NCBI GenBank assembly: GCA_907165275.2
Contig: OU015673.1
Coordinates: 1,627,001-1,691,000 of the forward strand
Origin: Zygaena filipendulae
Lineage: Eukaryota > Arthropoda > Insecta > Lepidoptera > Zygaenidae
Direction: 5' to 3'
DNA: 64,000 nt
The notes beneath the pieces were generated by a model, which saw only the letters and a list, made by a program, of their open reading frames with translations, searched no databases and was not told the origin of the DNA. How positions within the stretch are numbered: position 1 is the stretch's first letter; each line of letters opens with the position of its first letter. Shown here in pieces: positions 46,901 to 56,062 of this stretch. The translations under genes were made by a program, and so were the position numbers.

Positions 46901-49900
46901 TGACACTCGTTATGATATCCCGCCTCATTTCTAACATTTATTATTTATTTTTAATCTATCCTTTTTATATTTAAATTTTGACTTTTGACTTTTGTAGAGT
47001 ACTAGATATTTTAATAAATACAAAAAAGCTCTAATTTATAAAAAAAATCTTTTATTTGAGCTAGCCGAGGATTTTTATCATCACGAACCTCACACAACAC
47101 TACATACATGTACATTACACACATTCAAGTTGCCATGGCCCGACACCCACACAGCAGCGACAGCACACACCGCTATCGCCTCTAGGCTCGCTACTACAAC
47201 GTGGTGGGGCGTGAGGAAGCCCGCAGTCGGTGGGGGGGATAGAGACAGCGCGAGGCTTGGAGTGTCGCTCGTTTTACGTGATGGTGATAGGTAATTAGTT
47301 TGGTTCCGCCAGGCTCTTCTACGCGGGCGCGGCGCAGGGCCAGATGCCGGCCATGCTGACGATGGTGTCGGCGCGCGCCACGCCCGCGCCCGCCGTGCTG
47401 GCCGTGGCGCTGCTCTCGCTGCTGTACCTCGCCGTGTCCGACATCTACGCGCTCATCAACTACGTCGGCTTCGCCACGTGGGTGAGTACCGCCGTCTACC
47501 ACAGGACACGAAATAATAGATAGAAGGGACATCGGCTTAGTTAAAATAAACTTAGTTTAGTTAGAACGTCCATCGTATATCCGTAAATATTGCGAATATG
47601 CAAATTTTTACTGTGTATTTACCATGTACAGTGGGCCACATAGACAAGTATCACCTTGTGAAATTTATACTTTTTATAAAACGTCTGTGTGACGTTGTAA
47701 GTTGCCGTTTTTGCAGCTCCAAGCTCCAAATTCCAATACAAGCGAAAAACTAATGTTGGAGCTGCAAAAACGGCAACTTATAACGTCTTTGACGTTTTAC
47801 AAACAGTATAAATTTCACAAGGTGGTATACTTGTCTATGTGGCCCACTGTACCTAGTAGGACATATACCTCTATTGTATTTCATCACTAACTAACCTCAG
47901 GGCCGATTTTTCCATCCTCAGATAAAAAGTTAGATATGTAGTACTTATTAGACTAGTTATTTGTTCAGTTTTTTGATGATTGGACAATCGGCCCTTAGTC
48001 TAACTCATTGATTCACAAAGTGATCCAGGTGGACCCCCAGGGGTCCACGGGAGCCCGACAGGGGTCTACGCTTGCGTGGAAAAAAAAATGGGGGTCCACA
48101 TCTGTTGGATGAAGACGCTTTTTAGACTGGCCTTGAAACTTAGCTTAAATGACATCCACTCACAGCATAATCAAAGCAATATAAATTCTCTTCTTTTTTT
48201 CGAAAACTTTTAACTCATAGTTGATTGAAAAATAGCCACAAAACAGATTGCACTAGACATATACTTTTTTCGGGTTTCGGAAGTAAGTTAGTAAATCCAG
48301 CAAAATGTTTAAAGTGGTCTATGAGAAAAAAAAGTATGGGAACCTCTGGTCTAACTAATGATCACCAGTTCGCTAACCGAGAGCATGTGACCGTTCCAGC
48401 TGAGCATCGGCGCGGCGGTGGTGTGCCTGCCCGTGCTGAGGTACACCAAGCCGGAGCTGGAGAGACCCATCAAAGTCAACCTCTTCTTCCCCGGTGAGTT
48501 GTTACTTTATCACTAGGTACTAGGTAGTGCCCGCGGGTTCTTCAGCATCTTCAGCATTCTTCGGAATTCTCTCAAGATTTCCGGTATAAAATTTTAGTCC
48601 TGCCCCTGAGAACGTGTATGCAAAATTTTATCATGATCGGTTAAGCCGCTAAGTCGTGAAAGCGTAACAAACCAACAAACTCAATTTCATATTTGTAATG
48701 GTTGAATACCGGTTAGCACTGTGTGATAATATCCAAATATATCCAAGTCAAAGATCTTGAAAGAGAAAGACAATACGCTCGGCCGCTAAGCTTTCCCCTT
48801 GAACCACGCAGAAGTCAAATTATCTTATGCTAAAAAAATGCCGTTGGCAAGCAGAGACTATATTGTCTATAGATACCGCTTGACGGAAAGCGATGTGATT
48901 GGCTATTTGAATTGTACTTTGTGGTGACTGGTGTTTGATTGCGTCGCAACGTTGTTATTGGTTTTATATTGATTATTCCCTCCGCAAAAATTGGTTGACG
49001 TGGATTGCATAGTAAAAGTTTGTATTGTTCGTCTATTCTCTTATAATGTCTTTGATCCATGTATTCTTACGATTGTCATAATTATCTTGGACAGTGGTGT
49101 ACATAATATGCACGGTGCTGGTGGTGGCGGTGCCGGCGGTGGCGTCCCCCGCCGAGACGGGCGTGGGCTGCCTCATGATCCTCACGGCCGTGCCCGTGTA
49201 CCTGCTGCTGCTGGACCCCAGGACCAAGATCCGCGGGCTGGACAACATCACCAGTTAGCTTCATTTCTCACTAGCTGTACCGGTTCTCATTTCAGTGTTT
49301 CTGCGGGAATTGCGGAATAAAAAGTACCGTATGTCCTTCTATGTACTCCCACCAACGTGTATGCAAGATTTTATGACAATCGGTTGAGCCGTTAAGGTGT
49401 AAAGCGTAACGAACAAATAAATTCACATTCACATATATAATAGTAAGAATTCGCTCGGATCCAGCCGCGTTAATTTGGGAGTTGCCGACGGGAACTCCGT
49501 AAAATCCGTTTTTAGTTGACTCCTACCTACAAACTATCTACCTGGTAAATTTCAGTTATCAAGATTTCATTTTTATAATTTACTGTGCTTTATTAATTTA
49601 ATACATTTCACCATCATTTCACAGATTCAGCAACGTATTTGGTGCAAAAACTGACGTTATCCGTGAGACCAAAGATAAAGGTAAGTTTCATTTATAGTAG
49701 ATACTAGCTGTGCGCCGCGGTTTCACCCGCGTGAAACATTACCTATTATACACAAACTTTTTCCCAACATCCAAATTTATTTTTCATTCGAAAACCGCAT
49801 GACAATACGTTCAGTGGGTACACTCGGAGATTATAGTGAACAGACAGGTAGACAGAAAAGGATATTAAAAACTTTTTTGTCATTGCTTAGGTAGGTACCT

Positions 49901-50534
49901 ATCTAATACTCTTCTTTTATCGGCCCCTCTCAATAAATATTAGGTAAAAATATTCAATGTGCAAAATCGTGGATTCTATTCTTTTACTGTAGTATAGTAT
50001 TCTCTTTAAAAAACTAGGTAAAACTTCGTTTTTTACATACGGATATCTCTGACGATCTGAGACGGATATATTACACTTCTACGTAGTATTGCTGTCATAA
50101 TACTATCTACAGCGAAAGGCCGCGACTGTCGGGCGCGAGTCGCGAGTCGCGTAAGTCGCGTCTTATAGTGTGTATCTTTTATCAATGCCTTTTCGTATTT
50201 AACGCAAGAAGTTTAAAAATACAATTACTTATACAACACTTTTTCGTTTACAAAATCGGCCGCAATGTGTACAGTTAGCATCAGAAGTGTGTAATCACTT
50301 TTTACTAACGTTGAGTCTTATTGCAATAGTACTTAATTTCAACGTGTTTTTATATTTTTGGCTTCGATTGTTGTACCTACCTATGTTGTCCTTTTCTGTA
50401 TTCCTGACAACGTATATGTACCTACATATTATAAAATCTCATGATGATCGATTTCGTAGTTAAGGCGTGAAAGCATAAGAAACAAACAAACTCCATTCGC
50501 ATTTTCTAATAGTAAAGATTATTCGTTGCAGTGA
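28972..50534 (+). CDS. SLC7-family amino-acid transporter light chain (LAT-like)
   Basis: Proposed exons: 28972-28973 (AT of the start codon), 35452-35698, 37798-37941, 39444-39546, 40776-40901, 44334-44427, 45380-45521, 46734-46864, 47313-47481, 48400-48493, 49095-49253, 49625-49680, 50532-50534 (TGA). The total is 489 aa with about 12 membrane spans, normal for SLC7 light chains. These plasma-membrane exchangers of neutral or cationic amino acids pair with the 4F2hc heavy chain. Visible marks are [18 protein letters not shown] in span 1, the VFPECDPPE loop whose Cys sits where light chains bond the heavy chain, and [19 protein letters not shown] in span 6 (LAT1/LAT2-like rather than y+LAT-like). 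[19 protein letters not shown] and [11 protein letters not shown] are further family motifs. Exons 35452-49253 are strong. The first and last junctions are inferred. If intron 49254-49624 is kept, the frame stops at 49256. Confidence 0.85.
29151..29476 (+). mobile_element. MITE family A, copy 4 (near full length)
   Basis: Ends GGGCATGTGGACTA and TAGTCCACATCCC are inverted; the inner GTGACGTCAC and CRE-like half sites are kept. It is flanked by ATTATAAT-like sequence on both sides. It lies at the start of SLC7 intron 1, only about 180 bp after the proposed first donor. Confidence 0.75.
30081..30369. mobile_element. Large inverted repeat (MITE-like), ~90-100-bp arms
   Basis: The left arm 30081-30171 (GATCAGCGGTTTAGGCTGGG ... 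GTCGTAGCACGT) and right arm 30268-30369 (ACGTGCTACGACAGACGC ... CTAAACCGCTGATC) are near-perfect complements around a 96-bp loop. A related single piece without the second arm lies at about 37060-37180 (TTATCGGATGCCTACGTC, ACGATCAGCAGTT). In SLC7 intron 1. Confidence 0.7.
30582..31074. mobile_element. Head-to-head pair of Lep1-type elements
   Basis: A reverse element (30582-about 30780, AGCTGGTGCCCGCGGTTTCA) is followed directly by a forward one (about 30763-31074, TTACTAATATTATAAACAT to GGGAACAGCTAGT). They meet at the AT-rich 5' ends. Their hairpin ends face outward. Confidence 0.6.
32067..32253 (+). mobile_element. Lep1-type Helitron-like element
   Basis: It runs from ATCCTACTAATAATATTATA to GCGGGTGAAACCGCGGGGC. 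The final CTAG is altered (CATTAACA). It is in SLC7 intron 1. Confidence 0.65.
33240..33340 (+). mobile_element. LINE 3' tail with CATTT repeats
   Basis: TTGTGCTGCCTTTTGTTAAC, GTAGTCGTAACGAATAAAC and a (TTTCA)n end match the end of the copies at 8803-8965 and 36605-36800. Confidence 0.6.
33433..33663. mobile_element. MITE family C (GGGCCCTTATTCACTATGAC), complete copy
   Basis: The ends GGGCCCTTATTCACTATGAC and GTCATAGTGAATAAGGGCCC are perfect inverted repeats. The inner part carries CATAACGCGCG and TAACGCGGCG. Two further copies are at 41815-42343 (interrupted by a Helitron-like element) and 51214-51446. Confidence 0.8.
35982..36290 (-). mobile_element. Double Lep1-type element
   Basis: It begins ACTAGCTGTACCCCGCGG. 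A second CACCCGCGTGAGTTTCGGAA unit follows about 140 bp on, then CAATTTGGTTCAGTCG. The arrangement matches the elements at 19153-19400 and 19760-19990 and may be a subfamily with a duplicated 3' part. Confidence 0.6.
36440..36800 (+). mobile_element. Two LINE-tail fragments side by side
   Basis: About 36440-36545 is the GGCGGACTTAATGCC-type tail. About 36605-36800 is the GTGACGCCACACGCGGC type, ending GAATAAACTTCATTTCATTT. They belong to two LINE families. In SLC7 intron 2. Confidence 0.6.
38442..38683. mobile_element. MITE family D, ~100-bp arms
   Basis: The left arm TACCGCCGCACTCAGAGTCG and the right arm ending CTGAGTGCGGCGGTTA are inverted, and almost the whole element is palindromic (TTAATGTTAATTG near the centre). 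A one-armed copy is at about 45174-45276. In SLC7 intron 3. Confidence 0.75.
40016..40253. mobile_element. MITE family B, complete copy
   Basis: Inverted ends TGGACGCAGATAAGCAATA and CTATTGCTTATCTATGTCCA. The inner sequence matches the split copy at 16903-17310. In SLC7 intron 4. Confidence 0.75.
40365..40612 (+). mobile_element. tRNA-derived SINE, uninterrupted body
   Basis: B box GGTTCGATTCCCGGTGG, then a TA-rich stretch, TATACCACGTTTGCTTGG, CTTAGTGTGGGATCAAGTAG and a terminal (ATT)n. The first bases of the tRNA-like head are missing compared with 17687. It is the reference for the split copy. Confidence 0.75.
41053..41500 (-). mobile_element. Two consecutive reverse Lep1-type elements of different subtypes
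   Basis: The first (41053-41271) begins AAGTTGTGCCCCGCGGTTTC and ends at AATATTAGTAGGAT. The second (41276-about 41470) starts CTAGCTGTGCCCCGCGG but continues with GAAACGTTTTTATATAAC and GACAGACAGA, like the copies at 44475 and 49706. In SLC7 intron 5. Confidence 0.65.
41815..42343. mobile_element. MITE family C copy split by a Lep1-type insertion
   Basis: Family C ends (GAGCCCTTATTCACTATGAC and CATAGTGAATAAGGGCCC) enclose a reverse Lep1-type element that begins ACTAGCTGTACCCCGCG at about 41904. The family C body resumes at about 42175 (TTGGAATTACAAAC). In SLC7 intron 5. Confidence 0.7.
42718..42912 (+). mobile_element. MITE family A, 5'-truncated copy
   Basis: Only the right part is present, from GTTTGTATGACGGC through GTGACGTCACGAGCC to GACGGACTAATTAG and CAACATCCC. 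Confidence 0.7.
43375..43790 (+). repeat. Dispersed repeat E, with GC-rich palindrome
   Basis: About 290 bp (CATACTCGGAAAGTAGGTCT ... GTGTTATCCTCGGGAGAAAG) recur in reverse at 52815-53120. Within this copy only, GGCGCCCTCGC (43684-43694) and GCGAGGGCGCC form 11-bp arms around two tandem CTACTAGGGCG units. In SLC7 intron 5. Confidence 0.6.
43960..44128 (+). mobile_element. Lep1-related fragment
   Basis: GGAATTCCCGCGGAAATTCC and GGTTGAAACCGGGGGACCAGCTAGTT mark the 3' end. The left end is not of the ATCCTACTAAT type. In SLC7 intron 5. Confidence 0.5.
44475..45152. mobile_element. Two Lep1-type elements in SLC7 intron 6
   Basis: A reverse one at 44475-about 44780 (CTAGCTGTGCCCCGCGG, GACAGACAGACAG) and a forward one at about 44920-45152 (ATCTAATATATATAAATCAC to GGGGGACAGCTAGT). 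Confidence 0.6.
45529..45600 (+). repeat. (ACC)n microsatellite next to a splice donor
   Basis: About 22 nearly perfect ACC/CAC triplets begin 8 bp after the donor GTGAGC at the end of SLC7 exon 45380-45521. The two open frames that run from the exon through it (poly-Thr and poly-His) are intron read-through, not protein. Confidence 0.85.
45968..46133 (+). mobile_element. Lep1-related element, ATCTAATATATAAA subtype
   Basis: It starts ATCTAATATATAAAATTCTC and ends in GGTGACACCGCGGGGCGCAG followed by CTAGTA. The same subtype occurs in reverse at 55381-55577. Confidence 0.65.
47629..47849. mobile_element. 221-bp mariner-like MITE with TA duplication
   Basis: CAGTGGGCCACATAGACAAG and its complement at the right end, flanked by TA on both sides (47627-47628, 47850-47851). 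The arms are about 95 bp and include GTTGCCGTTTTTGCAGCTCC. In SLC7 intron 9. Confidence 0.8.
48006..48348. mobile_element. 343-bp hAT-like element with 8-bp target duplication
   Basis: The direct repeat GTCTAACT lies at 47998-48005 and 48349-48356. The ends CATTGATTCACAAAG and (reverse) CAGAGGTTCCCATAC are imperfect inverted repeats of hAT style. The inner part has GGTGGACCCCCAGGGGTCCA, a local palindrome. No transposase frame. In SLC7 intron 9. Confidence 0.7.
48520..48712 (-). mobile_element. Lep1-type fragment
   Basis: GTAGTGCCCGCGGGTTC, ATTTTATCATGATCGGTTAA and CGTGAAAGCGTAACAAACCA. In SLC7 intron 10. Others lie at about 49271-49450 (-, intron 11) and 49706-49900 (-, intron 12). Confidence 0.5.
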
Positions 50535-51213
50535 AGGACTTCGGAGGAAAATCGCTATCAGCATTACCCAGTGCGGAAGCTCATTTCGTTGTATTATGGC
50601 TCGCAGCCAATTAAATCATTATTTTAATTAGGTTACACCTACTTATAATTTATTTATACAAAAACTATCATAGAATTAAGCTTGTAATAATTTTTACAAT
50701 CGGCTTTGCCGGCCATATTTATGATTTAAGCTAAGAGAAATTTGTGCATTTATAAATTAGATAATATTATCAGAATCTCTATCCTATACGATACTCAAGG
50801 ATACTTTAGCTTGTTATCGGTGGAAGATTTTTTTCGAATCGGTTCGGAAGTTATAAACAAATAAGCTTTTCATTTGTATAATAATAATTATAATACTAGG
50901 TATAGTAATAATAGTTTATAGATTTTGATAAAATGCAATCAGCCTCAAAAGCAGCTTAAAGGGTTACATTGATTTGATTATGATATTTTTGACGCCAGAA
51001 ATATCTACCTATATTTCTTGGTTGCAGTACATGCATTGTAATTTGTAGGTGGATATAGTAAGATTAGACTTACCTATTGCAAAAGAACCATTTTTATAAG
51101 AAATAAAACTATCACATAACTTTCATCGCTATCGCTAAGACAAGACCCAGGATTCTAAAAATGCACATTGAGAAAATCCTATGGAAACAATCCACTACCA
51201 CCATCTCTTAAAC

Positions 51214-51446
51214 AGGGCTCATATTCACTATGACCAACAACATTCCTTGCCCATAACGCGCGTTCCAAAAACGCATTTCCAAACGTTTTAGACGCCAAAA
51301 TATTACAAATTATTATTCTTTATACCATATAAGAAACGTTGTAAATGTATTTTTTTGGAGTAAAACTTCTTTGATTACGAGGAAAAGATGGTTTTTGCGG
51401 CGTCTTATCTTAACGCGGGGTTTTATGGTCATAATGAATAAGGGCT
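51214..51446. mobile_element. MITE family C, third copy
   Basis: Ends GGGCTCATATTCACTATGAC and GTCATAATGAATAAGGGCT, inner CATAACGCGCG and TTAACGCGGGG. More diverged than the 33433 copy. Confidence 0.7.
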
Positions 51447-52814
51447 TGTAAATGGTATTTTTAGACATCCGGGTTCCAGTAGATTGAACGCATTTATAAA
51501 ATATGAAATATCATCTCCATATTACGTATACTCGTATACTCAGAGAGTAGGTAATCACTACGTTATTATACTCATTTGTACCTACGTAAAATATGTCTAT
51601 TCTATGTACCTATATGTTTAGTGTTAAAAGATATCAATGAATTATATCTGTTGAATGTTTGTGTATAAGAGAAGATGAATAAGTGATCATTATCTAAATA
51701 AAGTACAAATGCAAGGCAAGACGCGATTATCATCATACTCTAAATTAAATTATTTTATTATATTTTTATCGAATTTAATGAAGTGATAATTTTATCGTCT
51801 ATTCGTTTAACATGAAAAGCTAGTGAAAAAAAAATGTGTATGAAAATATGAAGAAAACAATTCATTTAAAATTTCAAAAACTAGAATGTGATTTCAGTGT
51901 CTATATCCACTCAGTTTTACAAGTTTTTATGCAGGTTACATAAAAACTTGTAAGACTGACGATTATAAATTGTCAAGATGGCAGTGTTCGAAGAAATCGT
52001 CGCTCACCGTCATAGGTAACCTACCTACTGAGCATGAGAGCGAGTACACTTTGGGCGTTTTGAAACGCGCGCTTTGCTAACGCGCGTTTTGAGAACCCCG
52101 AATACATGCAAAAGCGCGCTGAGCGCGCGTTTCAAAACGACCAATGTGTACCCGCTCTTATCTACAGATTTTGTTAATTTGTAACCGACAGAGTTGCTGC
52201 CATTGTATGATACCTATTCCTTGACCAAGTAAGTAGGCGTAGAAAGGGAAACAAAAAAAAAAAAAACAATTTTTCGTATCATGTTTTGTATGGCGATTGC
52301 GTCGCGTCGCGTAGTAGAAACTAATTAATAATAATTATGAAAAAGAATGGAAGACACATGAAAACCGGCAATCTTGAATTTCTTGAAATTAATATTAAAA
52401 AGAACATTAAATTAGTCCAACGCAAGTGCAATGAACCTATCACAGTATTATCATAATATTAGTTTATTAATTCAATAATTAAGTAAAAATTTAGTCAAAT
52501 ATACAATTATTAATTTTTCTAGACAAGCTAAGCTCAATCACTAAGTCGATAACGAAGTACCTACCTAATTTTTCCATTTGAGCCAAAATGAATCTCAATA
52601 ACAAACCAATGGCAAAATTATATCGTGACCACTGGTAACCACGATATCTTTTGGTGGAGATGGTGATAATTAGGTACCTCTACTACATACAGTCAGAATC
52701 AGAAAGTTTTTATCACTTTTGACAGTCGTTGAATCTTACTGCAATACGGACTTATAGAAATAAAGTTGAGGAAAACTGACTTACCAAAATGCGTATATAG
52801 TAGGTACATTGTTA

Positions 52815-53120
52815 TTCTAGGGGTGAAAGTAACCTTTCTCCCGAGGATAACACTGTGCTTTTCATTACGAATGCAAGGAAAGTCAAAATAAAAATAGGAA
52901 TTAGCTAAAGAAAAAATGAATGAATTTTATTTTACATAAATCATCCATTAGGTGTGCTACTGGCCAGTAAGTATGCCCCCTATGACATAAAAAAAACTTG
53001 AGTTTCTGCAGTATCCAGCTGTCAGTTGAAAGCGATTCTCCCCAGGGCTGAAAAGTATTACTTTCAACCCGCTTCTCAGACAACTTCAGACCTACTTTCC
53101 GAGTATGAGTAATGAAAAGT
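52815..53120 (-). repeat. Dispersed repeat E, reverse copy
   Basis: The complement of about 43375-43665 in the SLC7 intron, 9 kb away and in opposite orientation. It lacks the GC-rich palindrome found after the first copy. Confidence 0.65.
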
Positions 53121-53868
53121 ATATTCTTGATGCTTGACTGTACCTACCTACCTAAATTTATTTCATCTCATTGAATACAGTTTAAAATCAATAAATTAAT
53201 GATTGCATTTGATTAAATTTTTTTTAGGGCTGATTAAACTTTTTATTTGAACATAGTAACTACGTATATTATCCTCTGACTTCTCAGTCCTAAACAATTT
53301 AAAAATCGACCCATAAAAAGTGATAAAAAATGTGTTATTTTTTTTTATTTAAGCAATAATTATTATATTTTATAGTGCTAATTTAATTTTAAGTAGGTAG
53401 GTAACTATAGTGTTTCTACGTATTTTTAAAGTTAAGTAAGAAGGTAATTTGATTTTAAAGTGCCATTTACATTACATAATTGTCAGCATTTCAATATACG
53501 TTTATTTAAAGTAAGATATGTAGATAGTAATGTACCTTTGATTTAATAAGTCGTTAGAAATCACAAATTAACGTTAGAAATGTTGAATTAAGTACTTTGA
53601 GTATTAACAATGTACCGCTTTATGTCTGCATATTTCGTGTCGTCTTGTATTATACCTACCATCGATGTTCCATCGCGGTGCCATGGGACGAAATGACAAT
53701 AATAATAAAAATAAAATAAATCATGTACGTCATCATCTTTTATTTACGTCCACCCTCAGAAGAATACGTCTACCCAGTACTGTTTCTACTCTCTACCGTG
53801 GTTTTTGGGCTCCGGGTCTTTTGGCGGCATTTAAGCAAAATGGAGGTCAGTTTTATTTCTTTGTTTTA

Positions 53869-54140
53869 CAAATCAGTTTATCGTGGTTAACATTGTGTAA
53901 ACGTTTCGAAATGTGCATAATAGTGATACATTAGTGATGAACAGTTTGTGGAAACAGTGAAATAAGATGAATAGGGTGTTCATCGGTAGGTTTTCGTTAT
54001 ACTATACAACTTCTCACAGAGCGTCCTCTGTGAAGATTTGCTGCCAAAAAATCCGGTAAAGTGAATAACTTCAGAAGAAGAAAGACTACTGAATTGCCTC
54101 TATGGTCTAAGTTTCCTTCGCCTTCCCCGAAAGGGGTAAA
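53869..54140 (+). repeat. Dispersed repeat upstream of the lysine-rich gene
   Basis: Second copy of the repeat at 12037-12335 (CAAATCAGTTTATCGTGGTT, TTAGTGATGAACAGT, ATAACTTCAGAAGAAGAAAG). It ends about 200 bp before the start codon at 54343. Confidence 0.55.
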
Positions 54141-54342
54141 CTTCAACAAAAAAAGACAACTGTCAATGTCACTGTCACTGGTGACTGATTTTGTCAAAAT
54201 ATGTCAAAACAGCAGTTTTTGCAGTTTGCACGTGTTTCATGTTGTTTACCAGAAATACCATAGGTACCGTCTTCAATCTTGATTTGATTTCTATTAATGT
54301 ACCTATTTTTCATACATTTTAATATCAGCCTTATTCTTAAAA

Positions 54343-54717
54343 ATGGTAAAATTTAACAGAAACAAATTGAAGGCGTTGAAGAAGTTAGATAAAGCCAAAA
54401 CCAACCCGAACGATAGTGTGTCAAACAAAGTGTTGAAGAAAATACACAACAACCAGAAGAAAGTGTCGTTCTATAAGAAAGTGCTTGATAAAGATGGGAT
54501 TGGGGATCAGAGCGCACTTGTTAAAAACGTAGCGGTGAGAGATATACTTAGCGAAGTATCAAAACCGGCACGAAAAAAGAAAACGATCAAGAAAGAAACT
54601 GCACAAAAACAACAAGACACAAGGGACCAGCCGAAACGAAAGCCCATCCAGAAAAAGAACAAACGACAACAAATGCAAATCAATGATACTAAATTGTTAT
54701 TGAGCTTAATGAAATGA
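54343..54717 (+). CDS. Lysine-rich 124-aa protein, probably nucleolar; family unresolved
   Basis: A single uninterrupted frame with a good start context (AAAAATGG). The protein is extremely basic (Lys-rich from MVKFNRNKLKALKKLDKAK to the end) with basic runs such as PARKKKTIKKE and PKRKPIQKKNKRQQ. A short central block, GIGDQSALVKNVAVRDILSE, looks conserved in character, and it closes with INDTKLLLSLMK. Small basic proteins of this type are often ribosome-assembly factors. SLX9/FAM207A and RBIS (C8orf59) came to mind, the latter for its similar C-terminal end, but neither fits well enough to name it. It is the only intronless gene in the window, so a retrocopy is possible, although no poly(A) tract or frame damage is seen. 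Confidence 0.65.
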   Translation: MVKFNRNKLKALKKLDKAKTNPNDSVSNKVLKKIHNNQKKVSFYKKVLDKDGIGDQSALVKNVAVRDILSEVSKPARKKKTIKKETAQKQQDTRDQPKRKPIQKKNKRQQMQINDTKLLLSLMK

Positions 54718-55268
54718 AATAGTTAAATTAGTGACACTTCATAGTGATTATTATTTATTACTTAAATATTCTACAAATAATTTCCTTTAATATAATAAGC
54801 TGCTAATTACCTAACTGATCAGTTAATGTTTGATGCTCATTGTTATTGGTGAAATACACTAGGTAGATATTACTTTGTACCTCTTTTGTGCTAGAGCTAT
54901 TATCATTTGGCTTACTGTTTGTGCCTAGGTGCTTTGATTATTTAAAACTACTAAAAATGTTGAGCTAGGCACAAATTTTGTAAAAAAGTAGCACTTTTTG
55001 TACACATGAACTAGATGTGCCATGGATACATAGGGCTTTATGAATTTGGTGTCCTGTCATGGCAAGCTAAAGCTTCATGTAAATGCTTGTTTGGAATCTG
55101 TTTGTACTCGTAACTTGACTGAAATGATTCACTACAAGCGACATTACTTGCCGTCCTGTCATTACTTGCATCTATAATAACTTACTACTTAGAACACTTG
55201 GTGGAAATGGTTATAGTAAATCAGGGCCTATAAAAGTCATTTTACTAAAGCTTAAATATGTTCTAGGC

Positions 55269-55704
55269 CAGTGGTGATCAACTCCAGCCTGCGAAAGGAT
55301 TATCTGATCGGCACAGTCCTTCAAAATGTATAGTAACAAAATTTTAACAGTTTGTACAAATGTATAATGTTTATACTTTACTAGCTGCGCCCTGCGGTTT
55401 CACCCGCGTCAGTTTCGGAATTCCCGCAGGAACTCCCTTTAGGGGGATGAAAAATAGATAGTAGCCGATTCTCAGACCTACTGAATATGCATATAAAATT
55501 TCATGAGAATCGGTCAAGCCGTTTCGGAGTAGTATGGGAACGAACATTGTGACACAAGAATTTTATATATTAGATAATATGATTAAAAAAATTCAAAACA
55601 AAATGCATTTTTCTATGATAATAAATATAATAGTTTTATTATTAACACACTCTGAAATTTCATAAACTTTCTGGCCCTTCATGAAGAAAGTTTGCCCACC
55701 ACTG
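55269..55704. mobile_element. hAT-like MITE with 8-bp target duplication and a nested Helitron-like insert
   Basis: TTCTAGGC stands directly on both sides (55261-55268, 55705-55712). The ends are CAGTGGTG and CACCACTG, classic hAT-type termini. Inside lies a reverse Lep1-related element (55381-55577). Removing it would leave a hAT-like MITE of about 240 bp. Confidence 0.8.
55381..55577 (-). mobile_element. Lep1-related element inside the hAT-like MITE
   Basis: ACTAGCTGCGCCCTGCGG at the left, GACACAAGAATTTTATATATTAGAT at the right, the reverse of the subtype at 45968-46133. Confidence 0.7.
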
Positions 55705-56062
55705 TTCTAGGCTATTAGATCAGTCATAATTTGCCAGACTGTAATCTAGGAGTGTGATAGACACTAATAATGATCTTAGCTACAGGATAACAGTTAAATC
55801 AAAACATTTGATATTAGGAAAAAGTGATTTATTTAGTCAAGTTCTATGAGTGAAGAATGAAATTGTAATAAAAAAATATTTATTTAGAAAATAAGAAATT
55901 GTAGAATGTTAAACATAATAAATAGAAGGTTCGTTATTATAAAATAATGGTGGTTTCACTTATGTATTGTCATACTAGTTTTTAATCAACATTTATATAC
56001 AACTATGTAAAATACCATCTAATAGGAACTCTTTCATTTTAATCTTTATGTACATAAAGGCA

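Larger units (their letters stand above)
50640..54342. other. AT-rich intergenic region between SLC7 and the lysine-rich gene
   Basis: No gene seen in 3.7 kb. AATAAA signals at 51102-51107 and near 51694 could end the SLC7 transcript, which would then have a 3' UTR of 0.6-1.2 kb. The region also holds MITE family C (51214-51446) and repeat E in reverse (52815-53120). A GCGCGC-rich inverted motif (GCGCGCTTTGCTAACGCGCG, about 52070-52130) and the repeat at 53869-54140 are also here. Confidence 0.55.
54718..56062. other. Intergenic region between two convergent genes, with nested transposons
   Basis: Apart from the hAT-like element at 55269-55704 and its inner Helitron-like element, nothing is recognised. 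AATAAA on the - strand at 55884-55879 is the likely EDRF1 poly(A) signal, about 180 bp after its stop. A clear signal for the lysine-rich gene was not found. Confidence 0.55.
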
